Shown: positions 33,484 through 64,000, counted from the first letter of the stretch. The stretch: 64,000 nt of DNA from Cynocephalus volans (GCF_027409185.1 NC_084474.1:4581382-4645381); one strand, 5' to 3'. Notes: generated by a model from the sequence alone, not told the origin. Made by a program: numbers and translations.

Positions 33484-34440
33484 TGAAACAAAATTTATTA
33501 TATACAGAGAAAGGCACAGAAACAGAGCAGTGGGCATAAATCTGATATTGGTAAAACAGGTATTTCTTGTGGAGATGTGATCATAAGTCTGTATTTTCTT
33601 GCAAAGCAACAGCCAAATTCTTATGGGTCTTAAGGAAGGAACACACCTACAAGCAAGTGAGGCTAACTTGTAATCTGTCACTAAACTGTAAAGAGGACTG
33701 TCTATAACACATGCCAAGAACTGCAGCTGAAGTCAAGAGATCGCCACATCCCTCACAGCAGCTGAAACACTCAAAGCAACAAGGGGCTGGTGTGACTAAT
33801 CCATTTGTCATGTAGGATTGTCATTAAGAAATTTAGTGCCACAGTTTAATTGGCACCATTTTTTTCTTCATGATACATAAAATAATGGTGTTTCTTACAA
33901 TCAGTGGGTTTTAGATTGATAATATATACTATTCTGTAGTCTTCAAACAATTCTAATGAGGTAAGTGCTATTACTATCCTAATTTTATCCATGAGGAAAC
34001 TGAGGCATGGAGAGATTTAATAAGCTTAAGTAAAGTTTGACTTTCATGAGAGGGCCAAACAGTTTCTCAACAGTTTCTCCCCAGAGGCAGTGGAGTGGGC
34101 AGTCAGGTTATTCCCAACCGTCTTGCCTCAGTTATACTGGTTCCCATGGAAATGTTGTGCTCCTGCACAAGCTACTCTGCAGGAGCACTGAGATAAGAAC
34201 TTTTTCGTTATGGAGAATTTGACAGCTGTATAAAAATAAAATAGTACAATGAGCAATAGTATAATATTCCAGTCTCTCAGATTCAACAAATATCAGTACA
34301 TGGCCGACCATGTTACCTCCTCACCTATTTTATTTATGAAGCAAATTGCAGACATCATAACATTTCACCCATACATATTTTAGTGTGTATCTCTAAAAGT
34401 TTAGCCTTCTTCTTTTAAAACATAAGTACAACTACCATTA
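33484..34440 (+). other. Intergenic, unassigned
   Basis: Contains a MIR core phrase near 33960-34030 (ATGAGGAAACTGAGGCATGG). The sequence 33484-33800 right behind the L1 5' end is not recognised. Confidence 0.45.
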
Positions 34441-37200
34441 CTATACTTCTTTCAGTCATGGTCCAATCAGGAGAATGAAACCACATAGTGATTTCAATAA
34501 AGAAAGTTTAATATGAGAAATTATTAACTATAACAGGGAATTGACGTCTAAGGGGTAAAGAAAACTTAAGAATACAAGAACATTCTAAGTCACTGCAACA
34601 ATTCTAAAAAAAGAATATAAGAACAGCAGATATAGAGAGCAGCCACTACCCCAATGGCTGAGGCAGAGAATTCAAGGAAAGAACAAATCTGGAAAAGTCT
34701 CTACCTTCCATCCCCACCACTGCCCACAGCTGAGATCTAGACATCTTTGGAGAGGGCATGACCATGAGGTGCTGTGCTGGCAGAACTCTCAGGGAAATTG
34801 CCTTCTGGGCACTGGAGAAAGCTGTCCATGGGGAAGTAATGCACCTCAGAACTCACCTGGAAACTCTACGGGGTAGTGTGGTGGAAAGCCACCCTTTGGG
34901 CGACAAAGGAGTCTTCTTGCCAGCTACCACACACTCCAGGAGCCTGCCCACAACACCACACCAGACCCAGAAGAGCCCCTTCCCTCTCTAGAGTCCCTCC
35001 AGTGTCCTCTGTGACAAAGAATATTCTGCCAGCTTAAAGGAGGAATGTTCCAGTATCCAAAGACAATGAAGGGTGAATTTGGAATTAAGAGGCAATAGAT
35101 CAGTAACCAACACAATCCACCTCTTTGGCTACTCAGCTTCCATATGCATCCTTCTACACACATTTAAACTTCTACACAGCTACTACGTGTCTATGTCACT
35201 GTCTCAACAGCATGTAGCTACCCTTTACAGAAGTGAAAAAATTCTTACTCTTCCCAAGATGAAGAGATGCGTGGACCCAACAGTCACTGTATTCATCGCT
35301 AGGTATAGTAATTACTCTCCACGTTCGGTCCCACCAAATTGTAAAGTTTATCTCCAACAGCTTGTATATAAGATAATATTGGGAAGGAGAGAGAATAAGA
35401 AAATGAATAACATACAAATAAGTACTTACATATAAAAAGCAAAGAGAAAATACACAAAGTTACTGCAATCCTTGTTTCTGCAGTTCGCATCTGTGTCTTC
35501 CACTAAGCTGTAATTGATAGCTGTGAATTTCTTTCCCTTGCCCTCAGCTGGTCAGGACTCCTCGCTTGACATAGTAACCCAAATCTTCATTCGTAAAGGG
35601 TCTCAGCCCACAATCATCCAACCTTTCATTGTTATTTTCCGTTAACCTTAACTATTGCACATGAAGTATCAAGAGACCCACTACAGTGAATCCCCTGGGT
35701 TCCATACATAGTCTTCACTGCCCTAATTGAGTAGGGGCAATTCCATTTCCCCTTGGCAATCCGGATCAGTCGCTCCAATAAATACTTTTGGTGGGGGGGT
35801 GGCTATTGGCTCAGAGGCATAAGGAGCCTGAAATGGCATTCCATCTTTCAATTCAACTGAGTGCTGCTGGTTGAAGTATTCCTCCCTTGGCACTGAGATT
35901 TCCAGGTCAGCTGAGTACAAAACTGCCAGCATGGGAAGCCAAAATTTTGCAAGTGAGCTTTTGTATATATAGTGAGAGAAGACACTCCTCCTTCCATCCC
36001 TTGATGCCTAGACCCACAGACTATGGGGGAGGAGGTTGCTTCCTATAATGATATTAGATTTGATGCACATACTGCATCCTGTTAGAACTCCATCCTTTCA
36101 GGATGTCGTGTCCCAACTGGTACTGTATCTGTATTCATTAAGCCATTCCAATTTCAGTTAATGAGCTGCTCCTGGGTGATAGGCTCTGTGATAAGACCAG
36201 CTACTTGCATAAGCATAAGCCCACTGCCACACTTCCTTTGCTGAATTGAGTTTCCTGATCAGGAGCAATGTTATGGGGATGCAGAGTCCACAGATGGTGG
36301 TGCTGGCAGAAGCAGGAAGGAAAAGCAGTCCATATCCAGGATAGGTATCTAATCCAATGAAGAATGACAATAAGGGTGAATCTCTTCCCCTTCTATGATG
36401 AGAGGCCTGATATAATCAGTCTACCATCAGATGGCTGGCTGGTCTCCTGGGGGATTTGTGCCATATTGGAGAGATCAGTGTTAGTGTCCATTGGCAGGTT
36501 GGCAGTAGCATTAGTCACATCAGCCTTGGTAAGGGGAAGTTTACATTGTTGACCTGTGCATAGCCACTATCTCTGCCCCCATGGCCACCTTGTTTATGGC
36601 CTATTGAGCCATAAGCATGGGTGGCTGGGGAAAAGAGATTTACATCTGCTCCCCATATAACTTTGTAACCTCATTAAGAGCCTTCTGTGCAGTGAATGTC
36701 CTTTGATGGGCATTCACTTAAGGTACAATGATCTTCAGGCTACCTGTTCTGAGAGGTTCAAACATGTGCCTCTTTTCCAGACTTCCTTGTTACCAGTCTA
36801 TCAATCCTGTTCCTTCCAAGTCTCGGATCATCCAGCCAACCCATCAGTAAAAGCCCATGAATCAGAGTAAATCCATACTTCTGGCCATCTCTTATGCTGG
36901 ACAAGTGGACAAAAAATGTGCTGCTCAAAATTTTGCCTATTAGGAGGCTTTTCCTTCACTACTGTCCTTCAGGGCTACCTGTGAATGGGGTTATAGTGCT
37001 GCAGCTACCTAATTCTAGCATGTTGTGCAGAGCCATCAATAAACCAGGCTACAGTTTTTCCTTCTTTAGCCAGCTGGCCATAAAGAACACCCCATAAAGC
37101 CATAGCTTGGATTGAGAGAGAAGAAGTCCATGCTGAAGGAGTCACAGCAACCTACCTGCCCATGAAACTTACTCAGACCTTTGGATCTTCCCTCTCAGAG
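34441..37200 (-). mobile_element. Endogenous retrovirus remnant, antisense
   Basis: On the - strand, 36100-37100 carries broken stretches that resemble a retroviral pol RNase H / integrase region, with many stops and no long frame. 34441-35110 (TCCAATCAGGAGAATGAAAC at its left) looks like an LTR or 3' internal part. Class III (ERV-L-like) is my guess. No intact retroviral gene exists here. Ends are approximate. Confidence 0.5.
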
Positions 37201-37434
37201 AATTACCCCTACCACTAAAGAGAATGAGTATTCTGACTTCTATTACCATAGATTAGTTTTGCCTGTTTGAACTTCATACAAATGTAGTCATATAGTATAT
37301 AGTCTTGTGTCTGACTTCTTTCCCTCAACATTATAGCTTTGAAATTCATCTATGTTGTATGTCTGTCCATTTATTCAGGTATTCTTTAAAGCTTTTAAAT
37401 AGCTTAAATATCTTACCCATCTAGATGTTGTGCA

Positions 37435-37460
37435 TAAATAATAATAATAATAATAATAAT
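37435..37460 (+). repeat. (ATA)n microsatellite
   Basis: AAATAATAATAATAATAATA-type run of 26 bp in an A/T-rich stretch. Confidence 0.9.
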
Positions 37461-38223
37461 TCCTAAATGCTTTGTAGTTTTGTTCATTGTGAATTAGGTC
37501 ATTTTTTCAATATATGTTATTTTCTACAATTTCTTTTATATTAGTTGTTGCTGATAGAGGGGAATAAATTAATGTTTATAATTCAGTCATATACCTGGGG
37601 ACCTTATTGAATATTTTTTGGTATTAATAGTTTATCTCGATTATATTGTGTTATCTATATGTAAGTTACTGTTAGCTGTAAATATTTATAGCTTTGTTTC
37701 TTCTATTTTTATGCCTTTTATTTCTTTCTCTTGTCTTACTGCATTGGCTAGAATCTCTAGTACTGTTTGTGGAATAGTGATGATATGGACATCCTTGCCC
37801 CCTTCTGATATCAAAGTTTCTTTGTCAAAAAAGATGTTTATTTTAGGTTTCTGCCAGATAGTCTTTATCAAGTTAAGGATGTTTTCTTCTATCCCAGATT
37901 TTGAATTATTTTAAAATCATAAATTGCTTTGGAATTTATCACATATTTTTAAATTTATTGTCTTGGTCAGCTCAGACTGCCATAACAAAATACCACTGGC
38001 TGCGTATCTTAAACAACATGAATTTATTTCTCACAGTTCTGGAAGCTGGGAAGTCCAAGACCAAGGTGCCCACTGATTCAGTTCCCTGGTGAAGGCTGTC
38101 TCACTGGCTTGCAGATGGCTGCCTTTTCATTGTGTCCTCACCTGGTGGAGAGAGAGGGAGAGAGCTGGGGAGAGCAGAAGAAAGACAGAGGGCACACTCT
38201 GGTCTCGTCTTCTTATTAAGGAC

Positions 38224-39880
38224 TGTGGTGTAAGAAATATAACCAGTCTTTGTCCCTGTTTCCTGGCACAGAGTTCCTAAAGTGCTTGGAATTTCCTGAG
38301 TGATAGGACTGTCTTTATTTATAAGGAGTACCTTTTGATGACAACACTTGAGTTTATGCTAATAAGGGGACTTAGGATGGGGACCCTAGATAGCCTCAAG
38401 ATGTGGCTGGTCACCAGAAAGACCAAAAGATTAGAGAGTTGGAATTCTTTTTTACAGGGCATGCTCAGCTCCTGGCTGAGACTCCCTAAAATTGGTATCA
38501 AACTCATAGGTACAGCTGCCTGCCCCCAGACAAAAGCGAACCACTGAAAAGTCAAAAGTTGGTGAAAATGGAAGTCAGCTTTTATTCAGGAATACCAGTG
38601 ATATGAAGAGAGATGGTAGGGTAACCCATCTCTTCGGTAAACCCGAAGGACAAAGGCCAGACTAAAACCATCTCCCCAGGAAACCTGAAAGAGAACGGCC
38701 AGGCTAAAGCCATCTCAAAGACTCAGGTTTACTGAGGGGTTTTTTAAGTGGGGGGTGAAGGGATGGAATGTGGGAAATGAACAGCAGGAGAGAGGGGCAC
38801 ATGAGCTACAGGGGGTCCATTTCTATGAGTCAGGAACAAGGTCTCACCAAGGCCTTGTCTGGTTTCTGTTCTCATCTTCGCTGTTATCTCAGGGCCCTGC
38901 AAGATTTTGATTCACTCCAGAGTAGAATCAACTCTTCTGCAAAGTCTTTTGAGTAGTTTCGCTTTGGAGAGATGTGGTTGACTTGGCTGGTAGCCAAAGT
39001 CAGCTTCTAGTCATTTGGCTTTGACCACTTCTCAAAATTCTACAAGTCTCAGAGAACTGTTAGCTTTTCAGCCTTGTTTTCCAATTTAGCAAGAAAGATT
39101 AGAAAGTCACGGGGTGGGAAGAAAGAGTGTAGAGAAGAAAAAATGTTCTTTTTAAAATCCTCTCCCCCACCATCCCAATGCAGCCCAGGAGGTTTTAGGT
39201 CCCAACATGGCTTTAGTCCTGCTCACTCCAACAATTTCAGTCCCACCCACTGACCTCTGGGAAGGCAATTGTGGGGAAGAAGTGCAGGAGATTAAGATTT
39301 ATAAAAACTCTTGAATAACAAGATTTGACAAGCTTCTGGGATGGTGAACACAGGGAGGTGCTGGGTGTGTGGTGCACTGGAGAGGATATGGGAAGCTCTG
39401 TGGCCTTACCCCCATACCTTGTCCTATGCATCACTTCCACTTGGGTGTTCCTGAGTTGCAGCCTTTTAATAAACTGGTAAGCATAAGTGTTTTGCTGAGT
39501 TCTGAGAGGCCCCCCTCCCCTGCTTTTTTTTGGAGGCTGGCTGGTAATGGATCAGGACACCTTGACCTTCATGATATCAACAACACACTCTAACCAACTG
39601 AGCTAACTAGCCAGCCCCTGAGAGCCCTTGTAGCAAACTATCAAACCTGAGGAGAGTGTTGTGAAAACCTCCAATTTAAAACCTGCATCTGAAGTGGGGG
39701 TCAGTTTTGTGGGACAGAGCCCTTAACCTGTGGGGTCTACACTAACTCACAGTAGTTAATGTCAGAATTGAATTCAATTGTAGGACATTTGGTGTCTGCA
39801 GAAAATTGGAGAATGGTATGGTGTGGAAAACCTACATATTTGGTATCAGAAGTCTTAGGAGCAAAGGAACATTTTTCCTT
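38224..39880. mobile_element. 1657-bp LTR-like insertion, family unknown
   Basis: Bounded by TTAAGGAC at 38216-38223 and 39881-39888, inside the MaLR LTR, whose sequence resumes without loss. It starts with TG. It has AATAAA at 39467 and LTR-like wording (CTGTGGGGTCTACACTAACT), but no coding frame. It does not end in a clean CA, so its boundary type is not settled. A SINE is nested in it. Confidence 0.55.
39524..39617 (-). mobile_element. Monomeric tRNA-Ile-like SINE, antisense
   Basis: Reverse complement of the monomer with AACCAACTGAGCTAACTAGC (A-box region) and CCAGCCCC. Flanked by CTGAGAG-type duplications. Confidence 0.82.
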
Positions 39881-40330
39881 TTAAGGACAATAGTCGCATG
39901 AAGGCAGCCCCACCCTCATGAACTTGTCTAAACTTAACTGCTTCCCAAGGGCCCCACCTCCAAATACCATCACATTGGGGGTTAGGACTTTAACATATTG
40001 ATTTTGGGGGACACAAATTTCTAGTCCATAGCATTTATATATTGAGATAATCATGTGATGTATTTTCTTTTCTCTCGTTTATGTAAGAAATTGCATTGTT
40101 AGATTTTTCTGATGTTAAACTGTTCTTGTATTGTTAGGATTAAATCTACTTGCACATGGTAGTTTGTTTTTAAATTTAGTTAGCTAATATTTTACTTGAG
40201 ATTTTTGTATTTATTTTTATATCTGAAATGGGTCCATACTTTTCCATTGGCACTTGAAATGTGTATTTATGAATTTGAAGGAAAATATTGACTTTCCAAG
40301 GTTGATGTTCTTGGTTTTAACTATTGTCTT

Positions 40331-40640
40331 TATATTCATGGCTCACAAGTCTGTACTTCTATCCCTGAACTTCCAATCTGCATATCTACCTGTGGCAAAC
40401 ATATCTAAACACCTCAGAAACCACTGAATGTGTTATCACCCCCCTCCCCCAAACCTGTTACATCTATATTTTTATTTCAAGTAATAGCATTGCTATCCAC
40501 TAAGTCCTATAAGACAGAAGCTGGTGATCATGCTAGACTCTTCCATCTTCCTCTCTCCTATAACCCCAAACCTGCCTATTTTTCACCTCCTAATTTAAAA
40601 AAAAAAAAACTTTTTTCCCTTTCTCATGCTTTTTTGCCTT
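40331..40640 (+). other. Intergenic, unassigned
   Basis: AT-rich with an A12 run near 40600. Nothing nameable. Confidence 0.4.
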
Positions 40641-41190
40641 AGTTTCTTAAATAGTCTCCCTGCTTTTAACACCTCCCACCTAACAAAAAGTCATCCTCTA
40701 CAGTGCTGTTAGAGTGATTTTACTAACAGAAAATTGGGAAATGTCACTAGGCTGTGTAAAACCTTCCGGCAAGTCTACATCACCCAGAGACTAAAATCTA
40801 GTCTCCATAGTCTGGCATACTTGTGTTCTAACCTTATATTTTACCAACCTCTATGCAATACTCTACTTTCCCTATATTCACCATGTGTTTCTTCTTTACG
40901 GAAAGCCTTTTACTCTCTTCATCCAATTTGATCCTTGTTCATCCTCATTAATGGCTCTTCCTGTTTTCTTGGCTGATTCCTTGACATCTACCTGACCTCT
41001 AAACTAGCGGGAGCTCCCTGGAGTTTTTCTTTTCTCTAACCTATCCTCCCAAAGTGAATTAATTCTGCCTCATGGCTTTAAGTACCATATAGATGCTGCT
41101 GATTTCAAATTTATACCTCTAGCCCAGACCTTCCACCATAGACCAGAATAATATATCCAGTTGCCTCTTCAACATGGTCAACTGGATGAG

Positions 41191-41640
41191 TGAGGAAAAT
41201 AGAATAGTTTAGTCAGGCCCCACTCACCTCAGGTCTGGTTGGGGGTGGTGCAGTACATTCTTTGTAAACAAGTTGTATGTAGGAGGACTTAGTGCCATGT
41301 ACCTTTTTTTAGTTTGTTGCTATTCTGGTGTGTTTCAGAGTTTGTGAAGCAGTGACTGGCCCACAGAGAGCTTGTGTTTAAAAATAGAGCATGTTTACTT
41401 TGCTGGCAGCTGCTCAGTTATTCTTTGGACTTTGCTGGTAGCAGCTCAGTGACTGAGTTTCTCTTTGGACTGCCTAGCTCTTAACCATGTGTGTGCTGAA
41501 TAAAGACTACTCTTTCTTCAACTAAGGCTCCAAGGACCTTTTTTTTTTCTGGTTACCTAGCTTGTAGAACTGCATGTGAAGGGTCAGTGACCCAGTCTGG
41601 AAAATGGGCTTGAGGGGTCTGTGATGTATAATAGACATCT
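41191..41640 (+). mobile_element. Probable solo LTR in an L2
   Basis: L2 sequence breaks after CAACTGGATG and resumes at CATCTCATATTCC. The block between has LTR features: AATAAA at 41500-41505 preceded by CATGTGTGTGCTG and followed by a pyrimidine-rich R-like stretch. The exact ends and target duplication are not resolved. Confidence 0.45.
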
Positions 41641-41969
41641 CATATTCCAAAATTGGTCCCCACAGTGTTCCCATCTCCAAAAATGGCAACTCTGTTCTTC
41701 TAGTTACTCAGTTAAATAACCATGGATTCACCCCTGACTTCTCTCTTTCTCTCATACCCCCATCCAAATCATTAGTGCCTTCTGTTGGCTCAGCTTTGAA
41801 AATATACCCAGAATCTGAATAACTTCTTACTATCTCCTTCAGCACCACCCTGGCCCAAGCCACCATCACCTCTTGCCAGGATTATTGCAATGGCCCTAAC
41901 TTGTCTCTCTGCTCATGCTATATCCTTGCTCCCCTACATCAGCCAGAATAATTCTCTTAACAGCATTTT

Positions 41970-42066
41970 TTTGTTTTGTTTTGTGGCACAGGCCAGTAAA
42001 GGGATCTGAACCCTTGACCTTGGTGTTGTAAGCACCATGCCCTACCGACTGAGCTAACCCACCAGC
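41970..42066 (-). mobile_element. Monomeric SINE, antisense
   Basis: T-rich head, then GGGATCTGAACCCTTGACCT and CGACTGAGCTAACCCACCAG. Flanked by imperfect AGAATAATTCTCTT / TGAATAACTCTTCT duplications. Confidence 0.8.
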
Positions 42067-42270
42067 ACTGAATAACTCTTCTAAACATAAGTCAGATCAA
42101 GTCACTTGTCTGCTCAAAACCTTCCAAGGGTTCCCCCTCACTCACGCTGAACTGAGGTCCTCACGATGGCCTGCGGGGACCCCACCCTGGCACTGCCTCC
42201 CGCCACCTCTCCACCCTGTCCTCTGCGCTCTCTCTCCTCACGCGCCACCCGCACCCCTTCCCTGCTCATC

Positions 42271-43209
42271 CGCACACCAAGAAGCTCATTTAGATGTCGG
42301 TTCTGTCCCGTTATCCTGACCAAAATGAAGCAGATTTTCCAGAGCTCACCGCCTTGGGAGGAGCCTCATGGCCGCAGATGACACCTTCTCTGGGAAATGA
42401 ACCGTGAACCGCACAAGGACCAGCTGCTTTGCTGCTGCAAGTGTGAAGAGCTGCAGCCGCAAGTTTCTGCCTCCAGCTGCACAGCTGTGCTCTCAGCCCT
42501 CAGGAGGGAATTTGTAACCGAGACAGAGTAAGGCAGGCCTGTGAACCAAACTGACTCCATTTTCCTTGCAGAGGACACTTTGTTACTTTCCCACTCCTCA
42601 GTCATGAGACACCCAGGGCACGTGATTACCCCATGGCCACCCTGATAAAATAAACTGAAATAAGAGGGGAATAGATATTCACTGAGTTGCAAGCAGATTG
42701 TAAATTTCTCAGATATAGGTCATCATATTACCAACGTTCCATTGATCATTATCTAGGTCAAATATTTTTCCCTTTCTTGTGGTCTTTTCATCACTTTGGC
42801 CCCTACCACAAAAGGCAGGGGAATTAAAAATAAAATATCTTTTGACATTGGTGGGCAGATGCGCTAAAAAGTTTTGTATGGCATGGTTCCCCTCCACCCC
42901 AGCTCCCGCCAGTGGCTGGCCAATAAGGAGATCTGAACCCTCGACCTTCGCATATTTCATTCCAGGCTCCTGCAGCACCTTAGCACAGAGCTCCACTGCA
43001 GTGTGGACTGCACTGTATTCTTACAGAAAGTTTGACAGTAAATATTTCACACAAAATCGGACTCCTGTTTTCCTCCTCTAGAGACAGGATTCCAAACAAA
43101 CACTGGGAAAACAGATACAATCTCTTAGATGAAGAATCCAGGTCTTCCCATAATAACCTCATTCGGGTGTAACTCCCAGGCGCCCACTTCCAGCCTGCCT
43201 CTTGCAGGT
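42271..43209 (+). other. POLB upstream region
   Basis: A short antisense SINE fragment at about 42908-42950 (GGCTGGCCAATAAGGAGATC). No gene or other named repeat recognised before the GC-rich promoter. Confidence 0.5.
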
Positions 43210-43448
43210 TCTGGCCGCACCCCCAAGTGCCGCGGGAGCCCCGCCCCGGCCCCGCCCCGTCTCGTGACGTCACCACGCGCGCCCGGCGCCGCGCCTCCTG
43301 TCAAAGGCAGCCATTGTGTGCCGGTCGCGCCGGCCTGGCTGGGGCTGGGCTGTTCCCGCCCCTCTGCAAATCCTGGTGGCTCCTTCAAGCTAGCAGAGGG
43401 ACCGGTCTCGGGTTCCGAACACTCTGGGGTCGTCGGGTGCAGGCCACC
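43210..43448 (+). promoter_or_regulatory. POLB: POLB CpG-rich promoter and 5' UTR
   Basis: An abrupt rise in GC and CpG in an otherwise AT-rich window. It holds two adjacent CCCCGCCCC boxes (about 43240-43258, Sp1-type), a CRE palindrome, no TATA box and a Kozak-like GCCACCATGA at the start codon. The mammalian POLB promoter is known to be TATA-less with GC boxes and one ATF/CREB palindrome about 45 nt before the start site. That places transcription start near 43310-43320, by inference. Confidence 0.85.
43264..43273 (+). promoter_or_regulatory. POLB: CRE palindrome GTGACGTCAC
   Basis: A perfect 10-bp palindrome, the ATF/CREB site that is the best known control element of POLB in mammals and links its transcription to cAMP and DNA damage. 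It lies 176 bp before the start codon. Confidence 0.88.
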
Positions 43449-62778
<19,330 letters not shown>

Positions 62779-62889
62779 TAGCTTTGTATTACAGTCAACA
62801 AATAGCATATCCGTGAGACCTTAGAGAAAAATAATTAATAGGATGCCTGATTCTCATAGCTGCTCTCAGAATATTTTTAAAGAACTTTC

Positions 62890-62990
62890 TTTTTTCTTTT
62901 TTTTGGCGGCTGCCCAGTTTGGGGGATCTGAACCCTTGACCTTGATGTTACAACACCATGTTCTAACCATCTGAGCTAACCTGCCAGCCC
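62890..62990 (-). mobile_element. Monomeric SINE, antisense
   Basis: T-rich head, GGATCTGAACCCTTGACCTT, and CATCTGAGCTAACCTGCCAG. AAGAACTTT flanks on both sides (about 62879-62888 and 62991-63000). Confidence 0.85.
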
Positions 62991-63799
62991 AAGAACTTTT
63001 TAAAAATTTCCTTGTTTATAGATAATCTATATCATTGGAATAAATAATTAGGCATAATCTGCTTTTTAAAAATATTCATAATGACCTTGACACACAGTAA
63101 GTTTTTCCCTAAAATAGCAAATTTTCATATTCCTTGACTCAGAATTCTTCAATAAATGAGGTTATAGTTGATTGATGAGTACTAATCTATTACAACACCG
63201 AAGGAAGAAAAGGAATCAGGATGTAGTAGAACACACACGGGACAGAAAAACTGTGTGGAATGATAGATAAGGAATTTAATAGAGGGGGACACTGGCAGAG
63301 ATTTCACAGTGAAACCCATCATGAGGAACTGTCAAAATCCTGTAGCCTTCCGAGAGAATTAAGATTTAAAGATTCAAGACAAATGGCAAATGGATTACCA
63401 TTCATAACAGATTAATAGATGGCCCTGCATAAAAACCAACATGAGGACAAATACAAGTCTAGGATCAGCATTCTTGTTTCTTTCTTGGGTTTACCTTTAT
63501 TCTTCTGGTTACTTTCCATGCCCTTTTTTTTTTTATTTTTTAAAGTTTTTTATTGAATCATAATTGATTATACATATTTTGGGGGTTCAACGTTGACATA
63601 TGTTGGTCAAATCAATATTACTAGCATATATATTGTTACAAATTGTATCCATGCCCTTCTTTCCCCAAGATAAATGTCTGAAAGGAAAGAGACTGTGTTT
63701 TCACACAGTGAACATGCAAAAATGAGTAAGAGTCTCAATGCAGAGACTTGACAGGAGTTTTAGCCAAAAGTAGAAGATGGTTGAGAAAGATAAGTGAAA

Positions 63800-63995
63800 T
63801 ATCATGTCACTTAGAAAGTAGAATGGTGGTTGCCCGGGCCTGGGGGAGCGAGAGTCAAACACCAGTTTGCTGGGCGCAGAGCTTCAGTAGAGGAAGATGA
63901 AAGCGTTCTGGAGATGGATGGTGGCAATGGCCGCACGACACGTGAGCGCACTTATGCCACGTCACGATTAAAGATAAATAAAACTAAAATGTATA
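63800..63995 (+). mobile_element. Old L1 3' tail
   Basis: GAATGGTGGTTGCCCGGGCC, AAGCGTTCTGGAGATGGATG and GTGAGCGCACTTATGCCACG follow the ancient L1 3' end consensus. Confidence 0.65.
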
Positions 63996-64000
63996 ACTAC

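Larger units (their letters stand above)
37959..40033 (-). mobile_element. MaLR (MST/MLT1-like) solo LTR, antisense, itself interrupted
   Basis: Begins TGTCTTGGTCAGCTCAGACT and ends TAGTCCATAGCA, both typical MaLR LTR ends in reverse. Perfect 5-bp duplication TTTAT at 37954-37958 and 40034-40038. It is cut by a 1657-bp insert at 38224-39880, leaving about 418 bp of LTR. Confidence 0.8.
37470..40330 (-). mobile_element. Old L1 ORF2 fragment, antisense, split by an LTR
   Basis: 37470-37953 and 40039-40330 read as one antisense L1 ORF2 (RT region) split by the LTR at 37959-40033. A 61-codon frame at 37686-37871 (-) keeps a recognisable RT segment. Confidence 0.65.
40641..42270 (-). repeat. L2 LINE fragments, antisense, interrupted
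   Basis: Phrases of L2 read backwards: ATCTAGTCTCCATAGTCTGG, TGCCAGGATTATTGCAATGG, AAAACCTTCCAAGGGTTCCC. Interrupted by an LTR-like block (about 41191-41640) and a SINE (41970-42066). Ends are approximate. Confidence 0.6.

Noticed and set aside
42012..42060. tRNA-like sequences (also at 53640, 55285 and others) as tRNA genes
   Set aside because: They carry A/B-box-like motifs but poly-A tails, target duplications and mutated stems; they are SINE copies.
43227..43448. 74-codon in-frame N-terminal extension of POLB
   Set aside because: The frame is open, but the ATG at 43227 lies before the GC boxes and CRE, so it should be upstream of transcription start; the ATG at 43449 gives the known protein and has a Kozak context.

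Overview
This window is nuclear DNA of a placental mammal. It holds the 3' part of IKBKB (IKK-beta) followed, on the same + strand, by the 5' part of POLB (DNA polymerase beta). The same tandem order is known on human 8p11.2. Both genes were identified by reading exon translations across consensus GT/AG splice sites. Seventeen consecutive IKBKB coding exons rebuild human residues 131-756 with no insertion or deletion. Eleven POLB exons rebuild residues 1-236, also without an indel. No other protein-coding host gene and no intact RNA gene is visible on either strand.

Species: there is no Alu in 64 kb, which argues against a primate. The SINEs are instead tRNA-Ile-like monomers and dimers with A/B-box-like motifs, a poly-A tail and target-site duplications. 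Such tRNA-Ile-derived SINEs are known from colugos (Dermoptera: CYN or t-SINE), so a colugo such as Galeopterus is my best guess. This rests on remembered family descriptions, not on a search.

Layout: 1-7591 is an IKBKB intron with a small mariner-type MITE and a 5'-truncated L1. 7592-29408 carries the IKBKB exons for the rest of the kinase domain, the ubiquitin-like domain, the scaffold/dimerisation helices and the NEMO-binding tail. 29409 to about 30680 is the 3' UTR with a poly(A) signal. 30.7-43.2 kb is a repeat-rich intergenic region: rearranged L1, an antisense ERV remnant, a four-level nest of insertions, and an L2 split by an LTR. 43.2-43.45 kb is the TATA-less, GC-rich POLB promoter with a CRE palindrome. 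43449-62703 carries POLB exons 1-11. 62704-64000 is the next POLB intron; the exons for residues 237-335, including Asp256, lie outside the window.

The two genes do not share a pathway: IKBKB is an NF-kB signalling kinase and POLB is a base-excision-repair polymerase. Most of what is new here is repeat history: a full-length decayed mariner with a matching MITE, a solo LTR with a perfect 5-bp duplication, an unusual 42-bp repeat fused in frame to an IKBKB exon, L1 5'-end monomer-like repeats, and a U2 snRNA fragment. No CRISPR, operon or prokaryote-type system is present.
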